Shown here: piece after piece, positions 10,453 through 18,687 of the stretch
How positions within the stretch are numbered: position 1 is the first letter of the stretch
Layout: every line of letters begins with the position of its first letter
DNA from: Streptomyces avicenniae
GTDB lineage: Bacteria; Actinomycetota; Actinomycetes; Streptomycetales; Streptomycetaceae
Direction: 5' to 3'
Assembly (NCBI RefSeq): GCF_000719135.1
Contig: NZ_JOEK01000018.1
Coordinates: forward strand, 76,642-140,641
DNA: 64,000 bases
The notes under the pieces: generated by a model
What the model was told of the DNA's origin: nothing
Database searches by the model: none
What the model saw: only the letters and a program-made list of their open reading frames with translations
Translations under genes and position numbers: made by a program

Positions 10453-12315
10453 TCAGCCCGCGCCGTCCCCCGGGGGGAGGGTGCCTTCCGTCAGGCCGTC
10501 CACGGTGCCCTGCGCCAGGCGTCGGCCCAGTTCCGCGGCCTCGCCGAGGGCGGTCTCGAAGGCGGCCAGCTCGGCGAAGCGGCGGCCGTAGCGGCGCTGG
10601 AGGGCGAGGGGGAGTCTCGGGACCTTGAGGCGGCGCAGATCGACGCGTCCTGCGGCGGAGGCGTAGCTGCTGGCCTGTCTGGTGTTGGCGCTGCCGCGCA
10701 GGAATCCGGCGAGGAACCACGGGTCGAGGGCGGCGGGATCGGGGCGTAGGAGGCCGGTGTGGCGCTCAAGGGTGGCGCCCGCGTCGCTGTCGGCGACGAC
10801 GCCGGGGGTGGTGGTGCCGTCGTGCAGCAGGGGGACCAGGACGTCGCCGGGGCGGGTGGGGGGTGGGTCGGTGGGGTGCAGTTCGAGGGCGCCGGCGCGG
10901 GCCAGTTCTCCGACGGTGACGGTCGGCCAGTGCGGGGCGCCTGCGGGAAGTTCGCCGCGCGGTTCGGGGACGGGCGCGAGGTCGAGCGTGCGGCGCAGCG
11001 TGTCCTGGAGGTCGCGCCGCACGCCCGTGAGGGCACCGGCGGCCGTGGTGTGGCCGGGTGGGGGCAGGTGGCGGGCGGGGGTGAGATCGACCTCGTCGTC
11101 CAGCAGGTCGATGACGGACAAGGCGCGGTGGATGCCCGGCAGTAAGGGCAGGTCGCCGTCGCGCCGGAAGGTGTCCCACGCGGTGAGGACGGTCTCGCGC
11201 AGCGCGGGCCAGTCCAGGCCGTCCCCGGCGCGGGTACCGGGGGTGCGTGAGGTGACGTTGCCCGTCTCGACGACCAGCAGGCGCGGTTCCGAGGCGGCGG
11301 GGGCCGCGGGGTCAGGCTTGCGCAGCACCCACAGGTGCAGGGGAAGGCTCTGGGGCGGCGCGGCGCCGGTGGGCAGGGCGATGACGGCGCGCAGCGTGCC
11401 GCGTCGGAGCAGGGCCGCGCGCAGACGGCGGCCGGTGCGGCGGGCGGCGACGGCGGGGGGCATCAGGACGACGGCGGTGCCGCCGGGGCGCAGGCGGGCC
11501 AGTGCGTGCTGGAGCCAGGCGAGTTCGGATTCGGCGCGGGCGGGGAGGCCGTACTCCCAGCGCGTGTCGTAGGACAGTTCGGCGTGGCCCCAGTGGCGTT
11601 CGTTGAACGGGGGGTGGCACAGGACGATGTCGGTGGTGAGCATGGGGAACGCGTCGGCGAGCAGGGTGTCGCCCGGGTGGACGTGGACGCTGTGGCTGCC
11701 GCGCAGGGCGAGGCGGAGCCCGCAGAGGCGGGTGAGGAGCGGGTCGGCGTCCTGGCCGTGGAGTTCGGGGGGTGGCGCGCCGTCGGCGGTGCGGGCGGCG
11801 GCGAGGAGGGTTCCCGGGCCGCAGGCGGGGTCGTAGACGGAGTCGGCGGGGCCTGCGAGGGCGGCCATGAGCGCGGCGACGTCGGGCGGGGTGAGCGTCA
11901 GCTGGCGTGCGGCGGCGTCGAGATGGCGGCCGAGCAGGAACTCGAAGGTCTCGGCCGGGCTCGTCGTGGCGGCCAGCGCCGCAGTGGCGTCGGCCTGTTC
12001 GCCGCCGCCCTCGGGGGCGCGGTCGCCGTGCTGGAGGAGCTGGTCGCCGAGGCGGGCGACGGTCTCGGCGACGCCGTCGTGGCCCGACTCGACGAGCTGC
12101 CAGAGGCGTTCGCGCAGCGGCACGTCGGCGAGCTTGCCGTGGGCGCGGAGCCAGCGTTCCACCTCGGGCAGGGCGAACGTCGGGCTGGTCTCCGTGCCGC
12201 CCACGGGCCGCGGGAAGTGGTCGTGGCGGCGGCGCCAGTTGCTGACGGCCGCCCGTCCGACACCGGCCAGCCGGGCGATACCGGCCGCGGTGACCTCGGA
12301 GTTGTGCCCCGGCAC
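10453..12315 (-). CDS. N6-adenine DNA methylase with N-terminal helix-turn-helix, no restriction partner
   Basis: 620 residues. Residues 8-40 form a helix-turn-helix (AAGIARLAGVGRAAVSNWRRR). The methylase core starts about 120: FLLGRHLD, TPPDVAALMAAL, SAM-binding motif I DPACGPGT (162-169) and motif IV as CHPPF (233-237). In gamma-type N6-adenine methylases motif IV is normally NPP[YF]; here the Asn is His234. The C-terminal third resembles type I HsdS-like target-recognition sequence. There is no endonuclease or HsdR gene nearby, so it may be a regulator or a solitary methylase. I moved the start to GTG 12315 because AGGAGG lies 7 nt upstream; an upstream in-frame start would add 14 residues. 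Confidence 0.85.
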   Translation of the reverse strand: MPGHNSEVTAAGIARLAGVGRAAVSNWRRRHDHFPRPVGGTETSPTFALPEVERWLRAHGKLADVPLRERLWQLVESGHDGVAETVARLGDQLLQHGDRAPEGGGEQADATAALAATTSPAETFEFLLGRHLDAAARQLTLTPPDVAALMAALAGPADSVYDPACGPGTLLAAARTADGAPPPELHGQDADPLLTRLCGLRLALRGSHSVHVHPGDTLLADAFPMLTTDIVLCHPPFNERHWGHAELSYDTRWEYGLPARAESELAWLQHALARLRPGGTAVVLMPPAVAARRTGRRLRAALLRRGTLRAVIALPTGAAPPQSLPLHLWVLRKPDPAAPAASEPRLLVVETGNVTSRTPGTRAGDGLDWPALRETVLTAWDTFRRDGDLPLLPGIHRALSVIDLLDDEVDLTPARHLPPPGHTTAAGALTGVRRDLQDTLRRTLDLAPVPEPRGELPAGAPHWPTVTVGELARAGALELHPTDPPPTRPGDVLVPLLHDGTTTPGVVADSDAGATLERHTGLLRPDPAALDPWFLAGFLRGSANTRQASSYASAAGRVDLRRLKVPRLPLALQRRYGRRFAELAAFETALGEAAELGRRLAQGTVDGLTEGTLPPGDGAG

Positions 12316-12490
12316 GTGACTGCCTCCTGTCGGCTGCGGTGGGACGACCTTACCCACAGTCCGGGGGTTTTCGATACACAGCGGCGCGAAGGAGGTTCGT
12401 CAGCTTGCCTGTTGACTCGATTCACAGGAGGTGTTCTCATTGACCCCGCCGACCCAGGGGGGCCGGTGGTGACGAGGGAGGGAACCTGAC

Positions 12491-13141
12491 GTGGTCAGGA
12501 CGAGGAAGCGCATGACGGCCGTGGCCGCGATCGCCGTGGCGGCACTCACGATGGGCGGCGCGCTGACCGCCTGCTCCGGCGAGGACGACGGCGGTTCGGG
12601 GGCGGAGACGACGGAGTCGGCGTCGGGCGGCGCCGAGGACACGGAAGCCGACGCGGAGCAGACCGAGGACACGGCCGAGGAGCCCCCGGCCGAGGAGGAG
12701 CCGCCCGCGGACGAGCCGCCCGCGGAGGACGACGCGGCGGGCGCGGGGACGCACGCGGCGGACGAGGGCGTACCGTTCGACGGCGACGTGACCATCACCG
12801 TCTCGGCGCCCGAGCCGTACACGCCGGACGAGTACGCCTACGGCCACACCGAGGGCAACACGGCCTACGCCGTGACCGTCACGGTGGAGAACGGCGGCGC
12901 GGAGGCGTACGACACGGACATGCTGTACGTCACCGCCCGCGCCGGTGACGACGGTGTCGAGGCCGAGGAGATCTTCGATGAGACCATGGGTTCGGGCTTC
13001 GGCGGGGCGCTCCCGCCCGGTCAGACGGCCACCGGGCAGCTCGCCTTCGACGCGCCCGCCGACGCGGCGACGCTGAACGTGCTGGTCGAGGACCTGGACG
13101 ACTTCGAGAGCAACGGCGAGACCTGGACGCTCACCCTCTGA
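12491..13141 (+). CDS. Secreted lipoprotein, DUF4352-like immunoglobulin-fold domain
   Basis: 216 residues. A lipoprotein signal (VRTRKRMTAVAAIAVAALTM) ends in the lipobox LTAC with the acylated Cys about residue 28. A strongly acidic Glu/Asp/Pro/Ala-rich stalk of about 65 residues follows, then a C-terminal beta-sandwich (DVTITVSAPEPYTPDEYAYG ... YAVTVTVENGGAEAYDT ... LPPGQTATGQLAFDAP) like the DUF4352/Telokin-like domains of extracytoplasmic lipoproteins. The GTG start has GAGGGAAC upstream. It stands alone on the plus strand, followed by a strong hairpin. The function is unknown. Confidence 0.82.
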   Translation: MVRTRKRMTAVAAIAVAALTMGGALTACSGEDDGGSGAETTESASGGAEDTEADAEQTEDTAEEPPAEEEPPADEPPAEDDAAGAGTHAADEGVPFDGDVTITVSAPEPYTPDEYAYGHTEGNTAYAVTVTVENGGAEAYDTDMLYVTARAGDDGVEAEEIFDETMGSGFGGALPPGQTATGQLAFDAPADAATLNVLVEDLDDFESNGETWTLTL

Positions 13142-13169
13142 GCGGCCGGGCGCCGTGGCAGGGCCGTAC

Positions 13170-13222
13170 CGGCGGACGCCGGGCGGGCGGGATCCCCGTG
13201 TCCCACCGCCCGGCGTCCGCCG
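13170..13222. terminator. Strong hairpin between convergent genes
   Basis: A perfect 16-bp stem (13171-13186, arm GGCGGACGCCGGGCGG, with 13206-13221) and a 19-nt loop lie between the stop of the rightward lipoprotein gene and the stop of the leftward gene at 13254. There is no clear U-tract on either strand; in streptomycetes such stems still act as terminators, and this one could serve both directions. Confidence 0.65.
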
Positions 13223-13253
13223 TGCGCGCGGGCAGGCCCCGCACGCACGCCGC

Positions 13254-13679
13254 TCAGGCGGGCCTGTTGTCCTCGACGTGCACGACGCGCAACTCCCGCC
13301 CGTCCAGGTCGCGCAGGGAGCGGCCGTCGAGACCGACCGACAGGTCGGAGGGCCGCGCGGCGCCGCCCGGCTCCTCCGTCGGCGGCACGTAGGTGAGGAC
13401 GTCCGGGTGATGGCCGACGACCACCCAGCCCCGCCCCTCGCCCAGACCTATGACCTCGAAGTCCCCCGACGGCGTGCCGACATGGACGGGACCGTACTCC
13501 CGCAGCACCTCGATGGCCTGCCGCGCCAGGTCGTCGCCCGGCTCCACCAGCACGACACAGGTGCCGTTCCCGAACAACGCCCACGACTTCTCCGGGGCGT
13601 CGAGGATCTCCCGCCAGACGCGGACGAGACCCTCCGTCCCCGCGACCGCCGCCCCGCCCGTACCGCTCACGTCACTCAT
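13254..13679 (-). CDS. Conserved hypothetical protein
   Basis: 141 residues, soluble, no recognised domain. It has a helix (LVRVWREILDAPEKSWALF), then alternating strands (GTCVVLVEP, GPVHVGTPSGDFEVIGLGEGRGWVVVGHHPDVLTYV) and a conserved-looking C-terminus (RSLRDLDGRELRVVHVEDN). The style recalls small polymorphic-toxin immunity-like proteins, but that is not more than an impression. The ATG at 13679 overlaps the stop of the carboxyltransferase gene by 8 nt, so it is the third gene of the matB-carboxyltransferase transcript; an ATG at 13688 is also possible. Confidence 0.7.
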   Translation of the reverse strand: MSDVSGTGGAAVAGTEGLVRVWREILDAPEKSWALFGNGTCVVLVEPGDDLARQAIEVLREYGPVHVGTPSGDFEVIGLGEGRGWVVVGHHPDVLTYVPPTEEPGGAARPSDLSVGLDGRSLRDLDGRELRVVHVEDNRPA

Positions 13680-15063
13680 GTCCCCCATCCTGGCGGACGG
13701 CACTGACAACGGGCCCTGACGTCCCGACCGTCCCGCGCGTGACGCCGAGTGCGGACAGGTCCTGCGGGCGCAGCCGCAACTGGTCGGCCGTGGCGGCGGC
13801 CTCCCCCGGCGCCCGCTTCAGGATGGCCGCCGCGCCCTCCGGGGCGATCACCGCGAAATAACTGTCCGGCACGGCCCAGGTGTTGCCCGGGGGGGCCAGG
13901 GCCAGCGCGCCGCCTGAGCCGCCCTCGCCGATCAAGAGCCCCGTGACCGGCACCGGCGAGGTCGCCACCGCCGCGAACACGTCGGCGACGGCCGGTCCCG
14001 TGCCCGCCCGTTCGTCCTCGGCTCCGGCCGCCGCCCCCGGCGTGTCGATCAGCGTCAGCACCGGCACCCCGAGCCGCCCCGCGAGCCGGACGAGGCGGGC
14101 GGCCGTGCGGTAACCGGCCGGGGTGGTCCGCGTGCCGGACTGGGCGGCGTAGGCGATCGTGCGGCCCGCGCGGCGTCCGAAGCCGCACAGCATGCCGGGG
14201 TCCACGCCGCCGCAGCGGTCGCCGCTGACGGGCTCGCGCGTCTCGAAGTACGCGTCCAGGTACGCGTCCGCGCGCGGACGGCCCGCCGCGCGGGCGCGGC
14301 ACACGGCCTCCCAGCCGCCCTCGGGCAGCCCGCCCTCCACCGGCCCCGCGCCGGGCGGCTCGGCGGGGGCGAGCGGATGCGGCGGCGCCAGCAGGGCGAC
14401 GTACCGGGCCAGCAGCGCGGGGAGTCCGCCGGGCGCCGCGACGGCGTCCACGTGCCCCGCCGCGTACTGGGCCTCCGCCGTGTACGCCGCCGGGTCGGCG
14501 CCCGGCGGCCGTACGCGTGAGCCCGCGAAGCCGATCTGCGCCCCCGCGACGGCGAGGACCACGTCGGCACCCGCGCCCAGCACGGCCCAGCCGCCGCCCG
14601 TCGTCGGGTCGCGGGCCACGGCGATCTGCGGCAGCCCGGCGGCCCGGGTGCGGGCCGATTCGGCGGTGAGGCGCTGGAGTTGCGTCAGGGCGCGCATGCC
14701 CTCCTGCATACGGCTGCCCCCGGTGGCGAGCAGCGAGACGAGCGGCAGGCGGCGCGCGCGTGCGGTGGCGTGCGCGGCGGCGAGCAGGTCGCCGGTGCGC
14801 TCCCCGAGCGAGCCGCCGAGGAAGCCGAACTCGAAGGAGACGAGGACGGCCTCGCGCCCGCCGATCCGCGCGGTGCCGCACACGACCGACTCGTGCTCGC
14901 CGGTGCGGCGGGTGGCGCGGGCGCGCGCCTCGTCGTAGCCGGTCCAGCCGATCGGGCCGTCGGCGGGGCCCGGCGGGGCGGGGGCGAGGGGCAGTTCGCG
15001 GAAGTCCTCCGCGACGGAGTCGGCGGCGGCGCGGGCGCTCGTCGCGTCGGGTCTGTCAGACAT
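13672..15063 (-). CDS. Acetyl-CoA carboxylase-type carboxyltransferase (fused AccD/AccA-like)
   Basis: 463 residues covering both carboxyltransferase halves in one chain. The N-terminal crotonase-like half has VSFEFGFLGGSLGERTGDLL and ATGGSRMQEGMRALTQLQR (AccD-like); the C-terminal half has LTLIDTPGAAAGAEDERAGTG, GLLIGEGGSGGALALAPPG and SYFAVIAPEGAAAILKR (AccA-like). Such enzymes transfer CO2 from carboxybiotin to an acyl-CoA. No biotin carboxylase or carrier gene is adjacent. It follows matB with an 8-nt overlap (start 15063, matB stop at 15056). In S. coelicolor a homologous pair sits at SCO2443/2444, far from the eno-mfd region, so this block appears to be relocated here; that comparison is from memory. 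Confidence 0.85.
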   Translation of the reverse strand: MSDRPDATSARAAADSVAEDFRELPLAPAPPGPADGPIGWTGYDEARARATRRTGEHESVVCGTARIGGREAVLVSFEFGFLGGSLGERTGDLLAAAHATARARRLPLVSLLATGGSRMQEGMRALTQLQRLTAESARTRAAGLPQIAVARDPTTGGGWAVLGAGADVVLAVAGAQIGFAGSRVRPPGADPAAYTAEAQYAAGHVDAVAAPGGLPALLARYVALLAPPHPLAPAEPPGAGPVEGGLPEGGWEAVCRARAAGRPRADAYLDAYFETREPVSGDRCGGVDPGMLCGFGRRAGRTIAYAAQSGTRTTPAGYRTAARLVRLAGRLGVPVLTLIDTPGAAAGAEDERAGTGPAVADVFAAVATSPVPVTGLLIGEGGSGGALALAPPGNTWAVPDSYFAVIAPEGAAAILKRAPGEAAATADQLRLRPQDLSALGVTRGTVGTSGPVVSAVRQDGGHE

Positions 15064-16507
15064 GGAGCGACCGCTTCAGCACCTTGCCCATGTCGTTGCG
15101 CGGCAGGGCGTTCAGGTAGTGGACGACGCGCGGGCGCTTGTGCGGCGCGAGCAGCGCGGCGACGTGCCCGGCGAGCGCGTCGGCGGGCGGCGGGGCGCCG
15201 GGGTCGGCGGGGACGATCCAGGCGACGATCCGCTCGCCGAGGTCGGGGTCGGGCTCGCCGGTGACGGCGGCCTCGCGGACCGCCGGGTGGTCGAGCAGGG
15301 CGTTCTCGATCTCGCCCGCGCCGATCTTGTAGCCGCCGCTCTTGATCAGGTCGGTGGCGCGGCGGCCGATGAGGCGGACGCGGCCCGCGCCGTCGCGCGT
15401 GGCCATGTCGCCCGTGCGGAACCAGCCGCCGGGCGCGAACGCGGCGGCGGTGGCGTCGGGGCGGTTCAGGTAGCCGGTGAAGAGGTTCGGGCCGCGCACC
15501 TGGACCTCGCCGACCGACTCGGGGTCGCCCGGCGGCAGTTCGGCCCCCGCGTCGTCCACGAGGCGCAGCTCGACCCCGGCCAGCGGCGTGCCGACCGTGC
15601 CGGGGGGCGCGGCGTCGTCGCCCGGGCGGACGGAGGTGTTCATCAGCGTCTCGGTCATGCCGTAGCGCTCGATGACGGGGCGGCCCGTGGCGCGGGTGAT
15701 GCGGTCGCGGTCGGGCGCGGGGAGGGCGGCGGAGCCGGAGACGAGCAGGCGGGCGCCCGCGAGCGCGCGGACGAGCCCGGCGTCGCCGTCCAGCGCCTCG
15801 GCGATGCGGTGGTACATGGTCGGCACGCCGAACAGCATCGTCCCGCCGCCCGCCAGCGCGGCCCCGGCCGCCTCGGGCGAGAAGCGGCCGAGGTGGTGGA
15901 ACGCCGCGCCGAGCCGCAGCGGGCCGAGGACGCCGAGGATCAGCCCGTGCACGTGGAAGAGGGGCAGGGCGTGCACGAGGACGTCGCGCCCGGTCCAGTC
16001 CCAGGCGTCGGCGAGGGCGTCGAGGTCGGCGCGGATCGCGCGGCGCGGGAGGACCGCTCCCTTGGGCGGCCCGGTGGTTCCGGAGGTGTACACGATCAAC
16101 GCCGGGGCCTCGTCGGGCGGTTCGGGGGGCGGGGGGCCGGACGCGCGGGCGGCGAGGTCGATGTCCAGGCGCGCGAGGGCGGCTGCGGGCGCGGGCAGTT
16201 CCTCGCCAGGGGCGGCGAGGAGGACGGCGGGGGCGCTGTCGCCGAGGACGTGGGCCAGCTCGGCCGCGCCGGACCGCGGGTTGAGCGGCACGGCGGGCGC
16301 TCCTGCCAGCAGCGCGGCGGTGACCGCGACCACCGTCTCCGGCGTCGGCGTGGCCCATACGGCGACGGGGCGGCCGGGGACGAGACCGGCGGCCAGGGCG
16401 CGGGCGGCGGTGGCGAGCGCGGCATGGGTGAGCGTCAGCCGGCCGAAGCGGGCGGCCGGGCTGTCCGGTGGGACGGCGGCGCTGAGGGTGGGCAGCAGCG
16501 GGGACAC
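15056..16507 (-). CDS. matB: Malonyl-CoA synthetase (AMP-forming)
   Basis: 483-residue ANL-superfamily ligase close to S. coelicolor MatB, which makes malonyl-CoA or methylmalonyl-CoA from the free diacid, ATP and CoA. It has the P-loop YTSGTTGPPKG (140-150), PLFHVHGLILGVLGPLR, MLFGVPTMYHRIAE, RYGMTETLMNTSVR, the hinge region with SGGYKIGAGEIENALL, and C-terminal RNDMGKVLKRSL with the catalytic lysine. The MYHRIAE/TETLMNTSVR stretch is characteristic of MatB rather than of acetate or fatty-acid CoA ligases. The GTG start at 16507 has GGGAGGAACG upstream. Its product is a polyketide/fatty-acid extender unit. The coupled carboxyltransferase works on the same acyl-CoA pool. Confidence 0.92.
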   Translation of the reverse strand: MSPLLPTLSAAVPPDSPAARFGRLTLTHAALATAARALAAGLVPGRPVAVWATPTPETVVAVTAALLAGAPAVPLNPRSGAAELAHVLGDSAPAVLLAAPGEELPAPAAALARLDIDLAARASGPPPPEPPDEAPALIVYTSGTTGPPKGAVLPRRAIRADLDALADAWDWTGRDVLVHALPLFHVHGLILGVLGPLRLGAAFHHLGRFSPEAAGAALAGGGTMLFGVPTMYHRIAEALDGDAGLVRALAGARLLVSGSAALPAPDRDRITRATGRPVIERYGMTETLMNTSVRPGDDAAPPGTVGTPLAGVELRLVDDAGAELPPGDPESVGEVQVRGPNLFTGYLNRPDATAAAFAPGGWFRTGDMATRDGAGRVRLIGRRATDLIKSGGYKIGAGEIENALLDHPAVREAAVTGEPDPDLGERIVAWIVPADPGAPPPADALAGHVAALLAPHKRPRVVHYLNALPRNDMGKVLKRSLHV

Positions 16508-16659
16508 GGTCGTTCCTCCCAGGGGCGCGAGGGGCGCGCGGCGGCTCGGTCCTTCCCATCATCGGCCGCGCGCGGGCCGGTCGCCCCCGTGCGTGCGCGC
16601 GGAGCGGCCTGCGACACTCGTTCGCGTACGGAGGGACCCACCGGTGATCGGACGGCACG

Positions 16660-17064
16660 ATGCCCAGCGACGGACCCCGCGATCCCACGCCCCTGCTCGA
16701 CGGGCCGTGGTACCTGACGGCGAACGAACTGCTGGCGTTCGCGCTGGAGGTGACGGCGCTCGCCTGCCTGGGCTGGTGGGGGTTCGGCGCTGATGAGGGC
16801 GTGTTGACGCGCACCGCGCTGGGCCTGGGCCTGCCGCTCGCGGGTGCCGTGCTGTGGGGGTTGTTCGCGGCGCCGCGGGCGCGGGTACGGCTGCCGCTGG
16901 CCGGGGTGCTCGTGGTCAAGGCGGCGGTGCTCGGGGGCGGGGCCTACGGCGTGCACGCGCGGGGGCACTCGACGGCCGCGCTGGTGCTGGCCGTCGTCAT
17001 GGTGGCCGACACGGCCGTGGCCGAGACGGCGCGGCGCTCGGCGTCGCCGGCTCGGGCGGCGTGA
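16660..17064 (+). CDS. YrdB/DUF2568 family membrane protein
   Basis: 134 residues with four hydrophobic helices: NELLAFALEVTALACLGWWGF, TALGLGLPLAGAVLWGLF, RLPLAGVLVVKAAVLGGGAY and STAALVLAVVMVADTAVA. NxxLxFxLExxALxxLGxWG and the central APRAR are typical of DUF2568, a small family of unknown function. Start ATG 16660 lacks a strong ribosome site; a GGAGGG lies 25 nt upstream. It begins 152 nt from the divergent matB and is followed 16 nt later by the phosphotransferase gene, probably as one transcript. Confidence 0.78.
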   Translation: MPSDGPRDPTPLLDGPWYLTANELLAFALEVTALACLGWWGFGADEGVLTRTALGLGLPLAGAVLWGLFAAPRARVRLPLAGVLVVKAAVLGGGAYGVHARGHSTAALVLAVVMVADTAVAETARRSASPARAA

Positions 17065-17080
17065 GGGAGGGGAAGGGCGT

Positions 17081-17761
17081 GTGCGGCGCATGGAGTTGAT
17101 CGCGTCCGGGCGGGACGCGGACGTGTACGCGTTGGACGGCCACCGCGTGCTACGGCGTTACCGGCACGGCGGGCCGACGGAGCGCGAGGCGCGGCTGATG
17201 GCGTACGTCGCGGAGCATGGGTACCCGGTGCCGCGCGTGCACGACGTGGACGGCGCGGACATGGTGATGGAGCGGCTCGCGGGGCCGACCATGGTCGAGG
17301 TGCTGGCGCGACGGCCGTGGCGCGTACGTCGGCTCGGGCGGCAACTGGGCGCGCTGCACGACCGGTTGCACGCGATACCGGCGCCCGGCTGGCTGCCGGT
17401 GGGCTTCGCGGGGACGGACGACGACCGCGTGCTGCACCTCGATCTGCACCCGGGCAACGTCGTGCTGACGGGGCGCGGTCCCGTCGTGATCGACTGGCGG
17501 AACGCGGCGGCGGGCGCTCCGGCGGCCGACCTCGCCATGACCCTGGTGACGGTGGGCACGGCCGACATCCCCTGGCCCGTGGTGCGGGCCGGGCGGGGGC
17601 TGTTGCTGCGGGGGTTGCGGGCCGGTTCGCGGGCGGATCCCGGGCCGTGGCTGCGGGCCGCCGTCGAGACCAGGAGGGGCGATCCGAACGTGACGGCGCG
17701 GGAGGCGGCCCGGCTGCGCGCCTTCGCGGAGGCCCCGGGGAAGGTCTCGGGGGACGGCTGA
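17081..17761 (+). CDS. Aminoglycoside phosphotransferase/kinase-like protein
   Basis: 226 residues of the APH/choline-kinase fold. It opens with a nucleotide loop (LIASGRDADVYALDGHRVLRRYR), then MVMERLAGPTMVEVL, the catalytic loop LHLDLHPGNVVL (about 120-131; HxDxxxxN) and the metal-binding Asp in GPVVIDWRNAAAG. It is short for APH enzymes, lacking part of the substrate-binding helices, as in many streptomycete small phosphotransferases of unknown substrate. GTG 17081 is chosen because GGAAGGG ends 4-5 nt upstream; the ATG at 17090 is the alternative. It ends 75 nt before the DUF4259 gene. Confidence 0.83.
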   Translation: MRRMELIASGRDADVYALDGHRVLRRYRHGGPTEREARLMAYVAEHGYPVPRVHDVDGADMVMERLAGPTMVEVLARRPWRVRRLGRQLGALHDRLHAIPAPGWLPVGFAGTDDDRVLHLDLHPGNVVLTGRGPVVIDWRNAAAGAPAADLAMTLVTVGTADIPWPVVRAGRGLLLRGLRAGSRADPGPWLRAAVETRRGDPNVTAREAARLRAFAEAPGKVSGDG

Positions 17762-17835
17762 CGGCGGCGGATCGGGGCGCGTTGTCAGTGGTGCCTGCTT
17801 CCATGGGGAGTGCTGGGACGTGGAGGAGGGGCGCG

Positions 17836-18207
17836 ATGGGCACCTGGGGCAGTGGGAACTTCGACAACGACACGGCGGGCGAGTATCTGGCCGGAGTCGT
17901 GGGGCGGTTGGTGGACGAGGTCGCGGAGGCGATGGCGGGCGATCCGGTCGGGATCGAGCCCGACGAGTACTGGGGCGTCGTCGTCCCGTGCAACGTGGAG
18001 TTGCTGACCGCCCTGGCCGACGCCGGGCACGGCGCGGGGTCGTTGCCGACTCCGGCCGTCGTCGAGGAGTGGCGGCGGGCGTACATCGACGTGTGGGAGC
18101 GGACGATAGACGAGTTGGAGCCGACGCCGGGCCACCGCGCCGAGCGGCGCGCGATACTCGACCGCACCTTCGAGGGGCTGGCACGGGCCGCAGCCGCCGG
18201 GGGGTGA
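17836..18207 (+). CDS. DUF4259 domain protein
   Basis: 123 residues. The opening MGTWGSGNFDNDTAGEYLAG is the DUF4259 hallmark, followed by EPDEYWGVVVPCNVELLTALADAG and a helical C-terminus. The family is small, soluble, widespread in streptomycetes, and has no assigned role; it is often found near immunity-type proteins. ATG 17836 has GGAGGAGGGG upstream. Confidence 0.85.
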   Translation: MGTWGSGNFDNDTAGEYLAGVVGRLVDEVAEAMAGDPVGIEPDEYWGVVVPCNVELLTALADAGHGAGSLPTPAVVEEWRRAYIDVWERTIDELEPTPGHRAERRAILDRTFEGLARAAAAGG

Positions 18208-18416
18208 GTGCGCGCGGGAGCGTCCCGGCGGGTGTGCCGGGACGCGCATGATCCGGAGGTCCACACGTCCGACGCGGTACGTCGAGGACGAGCTGAGGGA
18301 CGTCGGCCACGTCGCGGCCCACGGGAACGCCGCGGCGGAGCGGGACGCTGACGGGCTGACGGGCTGACGAACGTCCTTGTACCGCACGGCGGTCGTGGCC
18401 GACCCGGGTACGGGGC

Positions 18417-18641
18417 GGGTACGAGGCGGGGGCCTTCGCCCTGCTGCGCTGGGCGTTCCTCGGCCCCGATCCGCACGTCCGCCGGGTCGCGCTGGTCGCC
18501 GTGTCGGTCACCGGGTGGCGGGAGTTCGCGGGCGCCCTCCTGGAGGTGAGCGCGTCGGACCCCGTGGCGGGGATACGGGACCTGGCCGCGCGGGTGCGGG
18601 GCCTCGTCACCGCCGCCCCGCCACGTCCCCGTGAGCTGAGG
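18417..18641 (+). pseudogene. Possible decayed HEAT-like gene fragment
   Basis: The 480 nt between the DUF4259 gene and the LysE gene hold no convincing intact gene. In frame with 18420, about 70 codons read as protein-like sequence (YEAGAFALLRWAFLGPDPHV followed by RRVALVAVSVTGWREFAGALLEVSAS) with helical, HEAT-like periodicity, but no start or ribosome site precedes it and the frame runs on into Arg-rich sequence. Slightly upstream (18249-18368) a separate short frame starts ATG and reads IRRSTRPTRYVEDELRDVGH, then stops. The two may be pieces of one gene broken by frameshifts. Weak evidence. Confidence 0.28.
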
Positions 18642-18687
18642 GGGACGTCCCGGCCGGTCCCCCGTTGGGGGCGCGGGGTGCGGCGGG

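Noticed and set aside
12400..12470. TTGACT followed by an AGGAGG at 12427-12432 as promoter plus a tiny gene
   Set aside because: The AGGAGG is followed by ATT, not a clear start, and the frame is short; only the lipoprotein start at 12491 is supported.
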